Made by a program: the position numbers and the translations under genes. This document shows, in pieces, positions 20,350 through 30,921 of a stretch of DNA of 64,000 nt; positions within the stretch are counted from its first letter, which is position 1, and each line of letters begins with the position of its first letter. The notes under the pieces are model-generated. The model did no database searches. It saw nothing but the letters and a program-made list of their open reading frames with translations, and was not told where the DNA came from. The stretch is from NCBI GenBank assembly GCA_019828595.1, contig JAHQRK010000011.1, forward strand, positions 1,364,001-1,428,000. The letters run 5' to 3'. The stretch comes from Aphanomyces cochlioides (lineage: Eukaryota; Oomycota; Saprolegniomycetes; Saprolegniales; Verrucalvaceae).

Positions 20350-20892
20350 TTATTTAGACTCTTGACGCTCTTGACTGTTGTGGTCGTCGATGGCTTCGTT
20401 GGCGAGTTTATCTGCTACAGTGTTTTCCTTTCGTGGCACGGCATGGAACTTGACAGACATGCCTTCACATGCAAGTTTCGCCTGCTGGTAGAGCGGTTGC
20501 AATCCTGCATTCTTGACGCGATATGCTCCTTGCATTTGCTTGACGACCAATTCCGAGTCCAAATGCAATGCCATGTCCTGAGCAGCATATTCTCGTGCCA
20601 GTTGCAGGGCTAAGAGCAAACCATGGTACTCTGCTGCATTGTTCGTGACACCGTCGCCCAAGTAGAGCTTTTTCGTCGCCACAATATCGCCCGACAAGGT
20701 TGCGAGGACAGCACCGCATCCCGCTTGGCCAGGATTTCCACGGCTAGCTCCATCTGCATAGAGTAAAAATGAACGTACGCTATCTGCGGACGTAGATGCG
20801 GTTGTGTATCGCTGCTGGAAGCATGCCATCCACGTCCGGCTTGCAACGACGCCACGGAGCCGCCACTTCGCGACGCATATTCTCGTGGCCAT
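20350..20892 (-). CDS. Ribonuclease HI, likely mitochondrial
   Basis: The 180-residue ORF has an Arg-rich, acid-poor N-terminus (MATRICVAKWRLRGVVASRT), typical of a mitochondrial presequence, followed by a compact RNase H fold. All four catalytic acids are present: Asp in LLYADGASRGNPGQAG, Glu in TNNAAEYHGLLLAL, Asp in MALHLDSELVVKQM and Asp in RKENTVADKLANEA. The enzyme degrades RNA in RNA-DNA hybrids. The form is the short prokaryote-like type without an N-terminal hybrid-binding domain. A transposon origin is unlikely because no reverse transcriptase is nearby and the gene sits in a housekeeping cluster. Confidence 0.88.
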   Translation of the reverse strand: MATRICVAKWRLRGVVASRTWMACFQQRYTTASTSADSVRSFLLYADGASRGNPGQAGCGAVLATLSGDIVATKKLYLGDGVTNNAAEYHGLLLALQLAREYAAQDMALHLDSELVVKQMQGAYRVKNAGLQPLYQQAKLACEGMSVKFHAVPRKENTVADKLANEAIDDHNSQERQESK

Positions 20893-21220
20893 TCACTTTT
20901 GCCAAACTTTGGTCGTTATCGAAATCCTCCAATCAATTTCACTCAAAATCTAAAGATCCATTCTGATTGGCTGAAAAATTGATACATAAAATATTCACCA
21001 ATCAAACTTTACAAAAATCCAAAAATCAATTTTGATTGGCTTAATTTTATCCAATGAAACTTCACTATTGAAGATACGTTGACAGATTGGCGAACCGTCG
21101 CGATAAAGATACACTGCATTGCCATTTTGAATGTGGCGGCGTTACGAAATGTATTTTCGTCATCGGATCAAGATAAAACGACAGCACGGCTCGGATAACT
21201 CCAATCGCTGAGAAGCCAAC
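20893..21220. promoter_or_regulatory. Divergent promoter region with repeated CCAAT-like boxes
   Basis: It lies between the RNase H start (minus) and the CaMK-like kinase start (plus). It contains at least five ATTGG/CCAAT words (near 20930, 20957, 20998, 21035, 21050), several in inverted pairs. No ORF is present. Confidence 0.45.
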
Positions 21221-22455
<1,235 letters not shown>

Positions 22456-22549
22456 ACCCGTCGGCGGCCATCTCCATTGCCCCCAACTTTCATGTTAAAT
22501 CCCCCCAACACGGGCGATGCTTGGAATAATACTTTAGATTTTTAAGCTA

Positions 22550-25500
22550 TTAAAACTCGAGTCCCCATTCACTCGAGCGCGATACCATGCTGTCGCGGCC
22601 AGGACTCAACGAACTGAAGCGAGGCGAGCCGGCAAAGTCGTCTTCAAACGCCGACGACCCTTTCGTCATGTACGACGTGCCCGACTCGACCGACAGGTTG
22701 TCCATCGGACGCTCGTACTCGTCGTAGCCGTCGTCCATCGCACTCGTCGGTTTGCTGTACAAGCTTGCGCTAGAATTCCGTCGGAGGGAGAAGGAACTGC
22801 GGCGGCCACCTTCGCGGTACGCAGCGGCAAAGCTTTCTTCTTCCTCTTGCGTGAACGACGCATTGTATTGCTGCTTGAGATGCTCCACTTGCATTTCGGC
22901 AGTCGCGAGTGCTTCGTCGAGCTCGGAAAGCTCAGCTTCCTTAGCTTGCATTTGCTCGATGAGCGACTTGATTTGTCTCTGCTTGCTCTCAATGCTGCGC
23001 GCTTGGACTTCGGTTTCTTGCTTCAAGAGGCTGTTCTGTTCCGTCATGAGCTTGAGTTGCGACGAGAGTTCGGCATGTTGCGCTTCCAAGGCACTGGTAT
23101 CGGCCGCACCTCTGGTAGCCTCCGCTTGCTGCGCTAGTTCTTGCAACTCCTGGTCCTTGCGCTCGAGTTCTTCGATCAACTCGTCGATTTCTTGTTGTTT
23201 CGCACACACTTGGTTGAACAAAAACATCTCCATCTTCTCCATTTCAGGGTCCGACGGCGCACCGCTGCTATCGCGGCGCGATTTCGTGAACGTCTCCAAT
23301 CGCTCGGCAAAGTCTGCCGATAAGTGTGTTATGGTTTCCGTCTTGGCCATCACTTCCTGCTTCAAAGCATTGATGTCGCACGTCTTTTCATAAAGAGCAG
23401 CGCGCATTTCTTCCACTTCGGCCTCCTTCTTCTCAAGCTTCGTTCGCAAGGTGGTCGAGTCGGCATCATCGTCTTCAAAGTGGACAGATTTGGCACGGAC
23501 AAAGCTGTCACGCATCACGGAAATCTCTCGAGGGCCTGAAAATTCCTTTGTTTTCGCCTCGAGAGCTTGCTGCAGTCGCGCCACTTCAGCGCGTTGCGCT
23601 TCCAGCTCACGATTCGCGTCGGCAAGTTTGGTGTCGTCACGGGATTTCACATCGAGAGAGCGTTGAAGTTCTCGGACTTGTTCTTCCAAGCGCTCCTTCT
23701 CTCGGTCGCGCTGCAAGGCAGCAGACTCCAGCAAGGCAATCTTGTCTTCGAGTTTGCGAGTCTTTTGGACGCCCACAGCTTGCTCTGTGGCGTCCTTGGG
23801 AGTGACTTGCAACGACGACAGCTTGCGTTCGAGCTGCATGACGTCTTGGTCGCGGTCTGCCGCAGTTTGGAGCGCCATCTCGAGTTGGTTTTGGTAATTT
23901 TGAGCTTCGCGGGTCAAAGCTTCAATAGTGGCTTCGTGCTCGGCAATCTTTTCTTCCAACTCGGACGTCGTAACGCGGTTGTTACTGTCGACGCTGAGCG
24001 AAGCCGACCGCGTGATGCCAATCGTCTTGATCTCATGGCGCAATTGCTGAGCGAAATCAGCTTGCACTTGGGCGTTCGACTTCTCAAAACGATTGACGAG
24101 AGCGGCAATTTTCGTCGCGCGCGCTGTTTCAATCTTGTTGTCGACCTCTTCTTCGCGCAGAATCTCCTTAAGATGCCACACGATGCGGTTGCTTGTCGAG
24201 TCGCCAGATGGAATGCGTGATTCGAGATCCGCGATTTGGTTCGCGAGCGATTCCTTCTCTGCTGTCAAGCGAGCCACGGATGCTTCCAAGGCTTTGTACG
24301 CCGTTTCCGACGCTTCAAACTGCGTCTTCCATTGCGTATCTTGGCTCGTCAGCTCTGTGGTCAGTCGAGCGCATTCGTCGGTCTTCTGGGCGAGCTGCTT
24401 CTCGAGCGTCTCGATTTTCTTCAAAATATCGGCAGACACGACGGGCTTTTCGATAATTTGCGGAGCAGGTTGGTACGACTTGGTGCTTTCGTGCATGTCG
24501 TCATCGAGAGAGACTTCTCTTCGCACTGGCGTGGGTTTTTGCCGCGAGACTTCGACCACAGGAGCCGATATAGTTTTTTCAGGCGCGGATTTAAAGCTCG
24601 AAATGGGTTTCTCGACCGATTTCGCCTTCTCCGGTGCCTTGAAAGTTGAGGAGGATGTAGACGACGTGGATGAAGTCGCCCATGATGTGGATTTCGTCTC
24701 CAACATTGTTTGGGACCGCAGTTGAGCTCGGGACGACTGAAGAGAGCCGTTTGTCGGCGTCGTGCTGCCCACTGTCTTGTTGATCGAGATGAGTTTGGCA
24801 TCCGTGATGGACTTCTTCTTATCTTCTGCCGATAATCGACGCACTCGATCCTTGCTGCCTGATCCACTGCGCACGCGTGACGATTTCAATTTAGATCCCA
24901 TGTGCGTGTAGGTGTATTCAGGTTCTTTCTCGGGCTTCTTTCGCAACGAGTTCGTGGCGTAATCGGGATTGACCGAGTCTTTGGCCTTGTCCATGATGCT
25001 TTGGATATCGTCGTCCTTGGCCTGTCCATGGCATTTGCATTGAGATTCATGATGGGATTGACATACCTGAGTAAGGCTAATATCACCATGGCCACGCTTT
25101 CGATGGAGATCTTCTTGCGCCGACGGAGCAATCATATTAATCTCGTCAAGCGAGAGATCGTCCATGCAAAGCGCTTCCCGACGGGAATAAATGCCTGTCT
25201 CCCGCGAAAACGTATCGCGGGAAATAGTATCCCGCATAAACGATGGTTCATCGTCTTCGGGATCTGAAAAGTCCTGGAAGACTGCCGCAGGGGCCTGCGT
25301 CGGCTTTTGTGGAAGAGACTTAGTCTTGAGAGGAGCTTCATTGTCCTTGTTCAAGAGCGGACTTGGCGACCGCGACGGAGGCACTGATCCGTTACTGCCC
25401 TGTCGAGGCATTGCCGAGAAGAAAGTCGGCATATTGTATCGCTTGGGCGCGGCCGACGACGTATCCGCGGCATGTCGTTCAATTTTTTGAAACCGTGGAC

Positions 25501-25891
25501 CGGACGGATCGTCGTCGTCGTCGTCGCTTTTGCCTTCAATGGACAATCTTCTTCGTTTTTGGATGAGGTCATTCGCCGCGGCCGTTTTCGTCTCTGGACT
25601 TGGTGCTTGATTGTTTCGCCTTGCGAGGATATCTTTCGCGCTCTTCTCCAAAGTCTCGATGAGATTGAAATCCTTCAATGCATTTGCATTGCTGTCGTTT
25701 CGACAAGCATTGCTGAGATCACTTACAAGATTATAAAGTTGTTCGTCTTTGTCGGTGTGCTTGTAGGGGGGCGTTGCTTGATGCCCCCGGAGACTGTTGC
25801 TTCGATGGCTGCCATTCGACGCTGCTCCTGCCGACGGGACTTGCGGTCTATACGCATTCCCGTACAAAGAGCGCGAAGCCGTGCCAGTCAT
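22550..25891 (-). CDS. Large coiled-coil protein of unknown function
   Basis: From the ATG at 25891 the protein has about 1113 residues; the open frame continues upstream to an ATG at 26155, but the extra residues are low in coding character. Residues 1-450 are Ser-rich and disordered, with many basic phospho-site-like patches. About residues 480-1030 are long heptad-bearing coiled coils (for example KKIETLEKQLAQKTDEC, LEEQVRELQRSL). The C-terminus is Ser/Asp-rich. Overall architecture resembles centrosomal, basal-body or vesicle-tether scaffold proteins, but no specific family was recognised. There is no membrane span and no motor domain. Opposite-strand ORFs here are shadows of the coiled coil. 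Confidence 0.75.
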   Translation of the reverse strand: MTGTASRSLYGNAYRPQVPSAGAASNGSHRSNSLRGHQATPPYKHTDKDEQLYNLVSDLSNACRNDSNANALKDFNLIETLEKSAKDILARRNNQAPSPETKTAAANDLIQKRRRLSIEGKSDDDDDDPSGPRFQKIERHAADTSSAAPKRYNMPTFFSAMPRQGSNGSVPPSRSPSPLLNKDNEAPLKTKSLPQKPTQAPAAVFQDFSDPEDDEPSFMRDTISRDTFSRETGIYSRREALCMDDLSLDEINMIAPSAQEDLHRKRGHGDISLTQVCQSHHESQCKCHGQAKDDDIQSIMDKAKDSVNPDYATNSLRKKPEKEPEYTYTHMGSKLKSSRVRSGSGSKDRVRRLSAEDKKKSITDAKLISINKTVGSTTPTNGSLQSSRAQLRSQTMLETKSTSWATSSTSSTSSSTFKAPEKAKSVEKPISSFKSAPEKTISAPVVEVSRQKPTPVRREVSLDDDMHESTKSYQPAPQIIEKPVVSADILKKIETLEKQLAQKTDECARLTTELTSQDTQWKTQFEASETAYKALEASVARLTAEKESLANQIADLESRIPSGDSTSNRIVWHLKEILREEEVDNKIETARATKIAALVNRFEKSNAQVQADFAQQLRHEIKTIGITRSASLSVDSNNRVTTSELEEKIAEHEATIEALTREAQNYQNQLEMALQTAADRDQDVMQLERKLSSLQVTPKDATEQAVGVQKTRKLEDKIALLESAALQRDREKERLEEQVRELQRSLDVKSRDDTKLADANRELEAQRAEVARLQQALEAKTKEFSGPREISVMRDSFVRAKSVHFEDDDADSTTLRTKLEKKEAEVEEMRAALYEKTCDINALKQEVMAKTETITHLSADFAERLETFTKSRRDSSGAPSDPEMEKMEMFLFNQVCAKQQEIDELIEELERKDQELQELAQQAEATRGAADTSALEAQHAELSSQLKLMTEQNSLLKQETEVQARSIESKQRQIKSLIEQMQAKEAELSELDEALATAEMQVEHLKQQYNASFTQEEEESFAAAYREGGRRSSFSLRRNSSASLYSKPTSAMDDGYDEYERPMDNLSVESGTSYMTKGSSAFEDDFAGSPRFSSLSPGRDSMVSRSSEWGLEF

Positions 25892-26155
25892 GTCGCCCCT
25901 ACTCGAGTGTGTGTTGGAATAGGCACAGTGTATCTCGTGGAAATCCACAATTGTCTTATCCGGACATGATCTGGCGCTTACCATCCGGATAATGTACTTC
26001 GAATTTCGAATTTGTCTTCCAAAATGTATGGAAAGGAATCGAAGTTCGAAGAAAATGCCATGCCCGTCAATCGTGTCAACGCCGACAGCAACCGCCCGCG
26101 TCGATAAAGCTCGTGCAAGATAAGAACGCCGACTACTTGAGAGCGTGTTATGCAT

Positions 26156-26766
26156 GAGCTAACGAGGATGGTTACAAATTACGAGTCCAACTACGTCGAT
26201 GTGCGCATTACGCTGTCAATCATATCATAACACACCTGCCCACCCATAAAATGGTCGAGACCGAACCATCCTGTGAGTATACGGTCCCGTGTTGTTGTCG
26301 CCCTGGACCTCTCGCATCCCGCTGTAGAAGCAGCTCAGATCGTTCGCCATTTGGTTTTGACCGCTGCTGCCAGAGCATCCAAGGTGAGACACACGACAGT
26401 CACAGCTTGACACTTGGCTGGCTCCATCATGCTATGCCTGTGGTCTGTAAACGTTACGTGAATTTGTATCATTCACGATGGGTGACTGTATAAAAACACA
26501 CATTGTATAAAACACACCTCAATGTGTATTATACAAACTAAAATACACCTTGGATGTGTGTAAAGCACATGACGTCATGGAAAATGGACCAATCAACGAT
26601 CGACACAGAAGCTTGATGTTACTGCTGTTAAACCGAGGGAAATTTAATTGCAATAACATAAACAATATAATCCAATATTTTATTATACATACAATACTAG
26701 AGTATAGACCCTTTTTTTTTTATTTGACACAAAATGCGATGTCCTTGACTGAAGCTGAGGCGGTAC
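26156..26766. other. Intergenic region with short inverted motifs
   Basis: No gene seen. Around 26490-26550 AT-rich palindromic words repeat (TGTATAAAACACACC, TGTGTATTATACA). It probably holds the promoter of the Snapin-like gene. Upstream in the neighbouring gene's 5' area, TTATCCGGA and TCCGGATAA form an inverted pair (25958-25990). Confidence 0.4.
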
Positions 26767-27258
26767 ATGGCAGGTACAAATTGGACCTCGAAAAGCGACA
26801 TGGCCAACTCCGAGGATGGGAGTCGGAGGAAGGACGGTTTAGCTGCCCAAGAAACCGAAGAGGATGGATCACGTGGTGCCCACAGTGCTGTGGGCAAGAT
26901 AGCACCTGAAATGGCCGGACGGGAGTTCGCCGTGGGGCTGTACATGGCCATGTGGCCCAAAGTCGAAAAGTGTGATTCCTATGTGACCATGCTCTTGGAC
27001 ACCCAAGCACAATTGCAGCAAAAGATCAAAGAACTCACGGAAACTCTGACAGGAAGTGAAGATGCTGACAATGTGGGCGAGTCTCCATCCCCCCTCGTGG
27101 ACTACGCAACGCGTCTACGCGAATTCCCCAACCGAGTCCAAGTGTTGCAAACCAAACTGGAAGGAATTCGATCACTGCTCAATGCTGTCCGAACGCAACA
27201 ACGCCCGCCAGCACCTGCAACATCTCCCGAAGGACTTGCTGACAAGGCATCCGTTTAA
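26767..27258 (+). CDS. Snapin-like subunit of BLOC-1/BORC
   Basis: A single-exon 163-residue protein. About residues 50-145 follow the Snapin pattern: GREFAVGLYMAMWPKVEKCD (compare the family's G-R-x-F-A-x-G-L start), then two helices LLDTQAQLQQKIKELTETL and PNRVQVLQTKLEGIRSLL. In animals Snapin is shared by BLOC-1 and BORC, complexes that control biogenesis and positioning of endolysosomes and bind SNAREs. The N-terminal 50 residues are disordered and the C-terminus is Pro/Ala-rich. The assignment rests on spacing and helix pattern rather than a strict motif; a different coiled-coil BLOC subunit is the alternative. Confidence 0.65.
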   Translation: MAGTNWTSKSDMANSEDGSRRKDGLAAQETEEDGSRGAHSAVGKIAPEMAGREFAVGLYMAMWPKVEKCDSYVTMLLDTQAQLQQKIKELTETLTGSEDADNVGESPSPLVDYATRLREFPNRVQVLQTKLEGIRSLLNAVRTQQRPPAPATSPEGLADKASV

Positions 27259-27412
27259 ACTAATGTGCTCATGTGGGAAGAGTCTTACGAGATAGAAACG
27301 GTTTGGCGATAAGCTAAAAGAGCTGTATTTAACATGGTGGAATGCAACTGCTTTCATCGTGGCAGTTGCATTTAATGGGGTTTGATCTCTACCCACTGTT
27401 GAGTTCTAGATA

Positions 27413-27849
27413 TCATGTTTGTCGAGCGCCTTGTTGCTTCATTGTCTTTTGGGAGTTCCAAGCACTACAAAGCGACGATGACGACGATGTTGATCCTGTG
27501 TGCACAAATACCTGAGGTCCTCCGTCGACACATTGGGTCGTCTTAGTTGAGGTGGGACGAGAGATCTGACTTTCCGTCTTACAGGCTTTCGTACGTCGTT
27601 CTTGAGCTCGGCATCGTCTATTGAACGCTTGGGGACAGGTTGTGTCGGCAGCATTGGAGTTGCTGCAGGTTGTCGAGCAGTATTGCTTGTGAAGGCTCCA
27701 ACGGACGCTGGCTTCTTGAAATTGTCAGCGAAGAGATCATCCGCAGATGGAAGTGCGACAGGAGCTTTGGCGCATGGCTTCTCCACGGTCTTCACTTCCT
27801 TTTCATCCTCGCTCGAGTCGGAATCCGAGTAGTTCGCCACCAAAGACAT
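27413..27849 (-). CDS. Small spliced protein of unknown function, Ser/Asp-rich N-terminus
   Basis: Exon 1 (27849-27512) and exon 2 (27464-27413) join through a 47-bp GT-AG intron to 129 residues; without splicing the frame ends in low-complexity sequence. The N-terminus (MSLVANYSDSDSSEDEKE) resembles acidic starts of nuclear proteins. A basic middle (KPVRRKVRSLVPPQLRRPNV) leads to STEDLSAWNSQK at the splice junction, which looks like a conserved short C-terminal motif. I recognise no named family. The gene is convergent with the Snapin-like gene, 154 bp away. Confidence 0.6.
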
Positions 27850-28973
27850 GCTTGTTTCGATGTTTGCATCTTTTTATCTTCTCTCAACATTTTATAAATA
27901 TAAATTTATACAGGCTTTCAACCTATTGCATGCGCGACTTCAACATGCCTTGGCATCCTTTTGCACGTCTTCCTGGCTGGAGAGAGTGAGCACCTTAAAG
28001 AGCATCTCCACTGTTGCATGGTCTAGGCTTCTTTTTTGTTATTTGTTATTTCGCAGTAAAGTTACACTCTCTCGGCGGTGGTCTAGGCTTCTGATCCATT
28101 ACAAAAATAATGTAATTTGGCCAGTGCTTTCGTATGTAGAGTGTGTCTGGCGAATGAGCATTCACAAAGAGAGGAAGAGCTTGCGTAATCCAGCTTGCAT
28201 CGCTTCGACTGCCTTGACTACAACAATGCAGTCAGTTACGTGGGTATGGCGTGGTCGACAACGCCTTGCACTCTTAACTTGAAACTCTAATCGAGTTCAA
28301 TGGATACGTTGACGATCACCTTTGACATCTCTTCGCACAAATAAAAGCCCCGCAGGTCTTCATCCAGCAGGGATCTATCTATCTACTGCGCATCACTCAT
28401 AAAGAGTAGATCAACCTTTGAATCGACTCTTTACTCGCTCTTCCATGCGTCAATACAACTTGAGCAATCCACATTGCCCGTGGGATAACTTTCCACTGTG
28501 TTCCACGGAGAAATGGAGCCACCAAGTGTCCGACGACAGATTCAATGACGATTAAGCACTTCCGTCGATTGCAAAGTACTCAAGTACTCATTGAGAGTAT
28601 TGTCCTTTTCAGTGAAATGTGGACTTGGCAGGTCATTGGCCAAATCGCACAGCAATCTACTATGCTAAATTTAATATGAAATATTGTATAGTATACAAAG
28701 TTAAGTACAATTTCTTCCTAGCAATGGTACCTGCATCCCAGAATACCGTCATGCATGATTTCTACGCCCAATACAACCTCGCTATGAAGCGTCAAGACGC
28801 CGCGCGTATCTTCCGCGAGTCAGCGTCCATCATGGCCTTTCCCCACGGCCTTTCCCAAGTCATATAATTAAGGTGATTTGATTGGTCAAAATATTGAAAT
28901 ACTGATATATGATTGGCTAGTCGATTGCTAGTCGATTCTGGCAAGTCGATTCGATTCGACAGCATGCATAATA
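27850..28973. other. Region without a confident gene; possible remnant exons on the minus strand
   Basis: Stops are frequent in all frames. On the minus strand near 28590-28430 a frame reads KCLIVIESVVGHLVAPFLRG, faintly reminiscent of the Walker B region of RecA/Rad51-type ATPases, and near 28040-27970 another reads MLFKVLTLSSQEDVQ. GTCTAGGCTTCT occurs twice (about 28020 and 28081). These could be exons of a small decayed gene. A 47-codon plus-strand ORF at 28724-28867 has no recognised relative. Confidence 0.3.
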
Positions 28974-30811
28974 CTACTCTGGTCCGCATAAATTGCAACG
29001 GTGTTTATACTTGAATAAAGTATACTGGATACATCTTGTACATATTGGAATTTGTATTGAATTGCAAGAACTAATGTGACAAGGGTGAAATTTTATTGTT
29101 TTTGACATTAAAATTCAAGTTACTTGATTGAGACAATTCAAAAAGTTTTGAGCGCTCGTCAAGATCGTAGAAGAGCATTCAACAGAGTACGAGCCCAGGT
29201 CCTTGATCTTGGAATCCTTTTGTAAATGGGGATTTTGAAATTGTTCCCACCAAATACTTCCATAGACGATTCCATCACTTTTTGTAAAGTGATAAACGAC
29301 TTGGCTAATGTATCAACTGGTAACTCATGAAACGAAGTTTCTACAGCACCAACAAGCTCGTCGATGGAACGAGCTTGCTTTTGGTGCTGTAGACTTTGAA
29401 TAGCATTAAAATAACCTAGATCCAGTACATTAAAGTCTGGACTATTTGGCGGTTGATTTGAAACTTGAATACAATTCACGCCATGCGCCCGCAACACGTC
29501 AATCGTCAAATTGTTGTGGGGCCCAGCGTTGTCTTGCTGAATGACGACTTCCCGCTGCAACATCATTCTTGGACACTTGGATAAAATCGCTGGCACAACA
29601 TTTTCCAGGACACATTTGTTGTACACGCGTGAATCCACAATCTGGGGTACTGTGGTCAGTGTACCCCTTGGTCTGTTTTTGCTGCTTCGAACAGCAGCCA
29701 CTTGCTCGACAAAGGGCCAGACACCGAGTTTCCCATCAAACAAACGCTTGAGGTGCGGGTCATAACGTGGGCGAGCCACGGCAACCAAGAACATAATCTT
29801 GGTAATGAATCGCTTGGACTGGACTGCACGCAAAGCCATTTCCTCGTCGTCGTATACGTAGAACTTCTTCTTTGTCTTGGTTAGAAAGAACAACTTCTCG
29901 TCAAGATGCACACGATCATGCATGTTGGCGAAGAAGTGGGTCCCACCCAACCGAGGCAAGAGGAAGCTCATCGCGAAACGCAGGCGCTTGATCTTGTTTT
30001 CTTCCGTCAATGCTGGCTTGACATGGCTCGATCTTGCTTTAAGCTTTTTGGTTTCTTGCATGTGTCGTAAGATTGTTGTCTTAGGAATTCCAGTGTGAGT
30101 TGACAGTGATCTCAGTGTTTGCCGGTCTTCGTGAGGTACAGCCTTGATAGATGCCTCAATCTCCTCGTGTGTTCTCGTGCGTTGAATCCCGGTATTCGCT
30201 AAATCAGTAAACCCGTTAAATTTTATTCTTGTGAAGATGAATATTAATACGAGCAATATAAATGTCAGAGGTATTACCATGCATTTTCGATGAAATGTCG
30301 GCGGCAAGGTCTCCGCGGAGAAGAGAGCTGCGTCCTTGCTTCCATAGGCGATATATTGTGGTTCGATGACATTGAAACCGACGGGCAACATCAGATACCG
30401 CTCCGTATGGAAGGGTATTCCCTACCATCATCGCCAAGAGCATTTCAAATGCCGAGCGCCGTTCGTCTCTCGTCAAGTTTCCATGCTCGCGTTCGAGAGC
30501 ACCATCGATTCTTGAGTGGTGCAAACTAGACGAGGGCATTGCCGCTTAGTGTTTCTTCAAGTCGTGTTGATATCAGCTTATCAAATTGAGTTATGACGAT
30601 GTAGCGAAACGATACGTTTAACGAGAACCAGTCCCTCAACTTTGTCGACACAGATCTCGCGTTCCACAAGGAATTGGAAAGCGCAAAAATAAGCCAATCA
30701 AAGGCGAGATCTTGTAGTTTTAAGCGAACCAATCACATTACACGAAAGAGGAGCTTTAGAAAAATCCCGCCAATTACAAACAACCGTTGCAATTTATGCG
30801 GACCAGAGTAG
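28974..30811 (-). mobile_element. Complete mariner-like element (plant-type), 1838 bp
   Basis: Terminal inverted repeats of about 30 bp (left CTACTCTGGTCCGCATAAAT, right its reverse complement ending CCAGAGTAG) are flanked by TA on both sides (28972-28973 and 30812-30813), the expected target duplication. One TIR mismatch or length difference is seen in about 30 bp. The transposase lies inside on the minus strand. Near-perfect TIRs and an open transposase suggest recent or current activity. Confidence 0.93.
29159..30539 (-). CDS. Mariner-like transposase, two exons, apparently intact
   Basis: Exon 1 (30539-30278) and exon 2 (30198-29159) join at a 79-bp phase-1 intron to 433 residues. The N-terminus has a helix-turn-helix (VSDVARRFQCHRTTIYRLWKQ) and a second one (THTGIPKTTILRHMQ). 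The catalytic acids are Asp in VHLDEKLFF, Asp in IQQDNAGPH and Asp in FNVLDLGYFNAIQ, about 36 residues after the second. The NVLDLGxFxAIQS block is characteristic of plant-type mariner-like elements. No stop or frameshift is seen. It cuts and pastes the surrounding element at TA sites. Confidence 0.92.
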
Positions 30812-30921
30812 TACATGATCTACCAAAGTGCAATTTGCACTTTCAACGCATTGAAGGCCATGACAGTCCGTCCTTTCGACGAATCCGTCGTCATTGGTCT
30901 ATCGCTTGACCAATCACGCAA

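Noticed and set aside
20350..20892. RNase H as a retrotransposon remnant
   Set aside because: It has its own start, a presequence-like N-terminus and no adjacent reverse transcriptase.
22752..24725. Long plus-strand ORFs within 22.5-25.9 kb
   Set aside because: They are shadows of the Glu/Lys/Gln-rich coiled-coil frame on the minus strand and have no recognisable domains.
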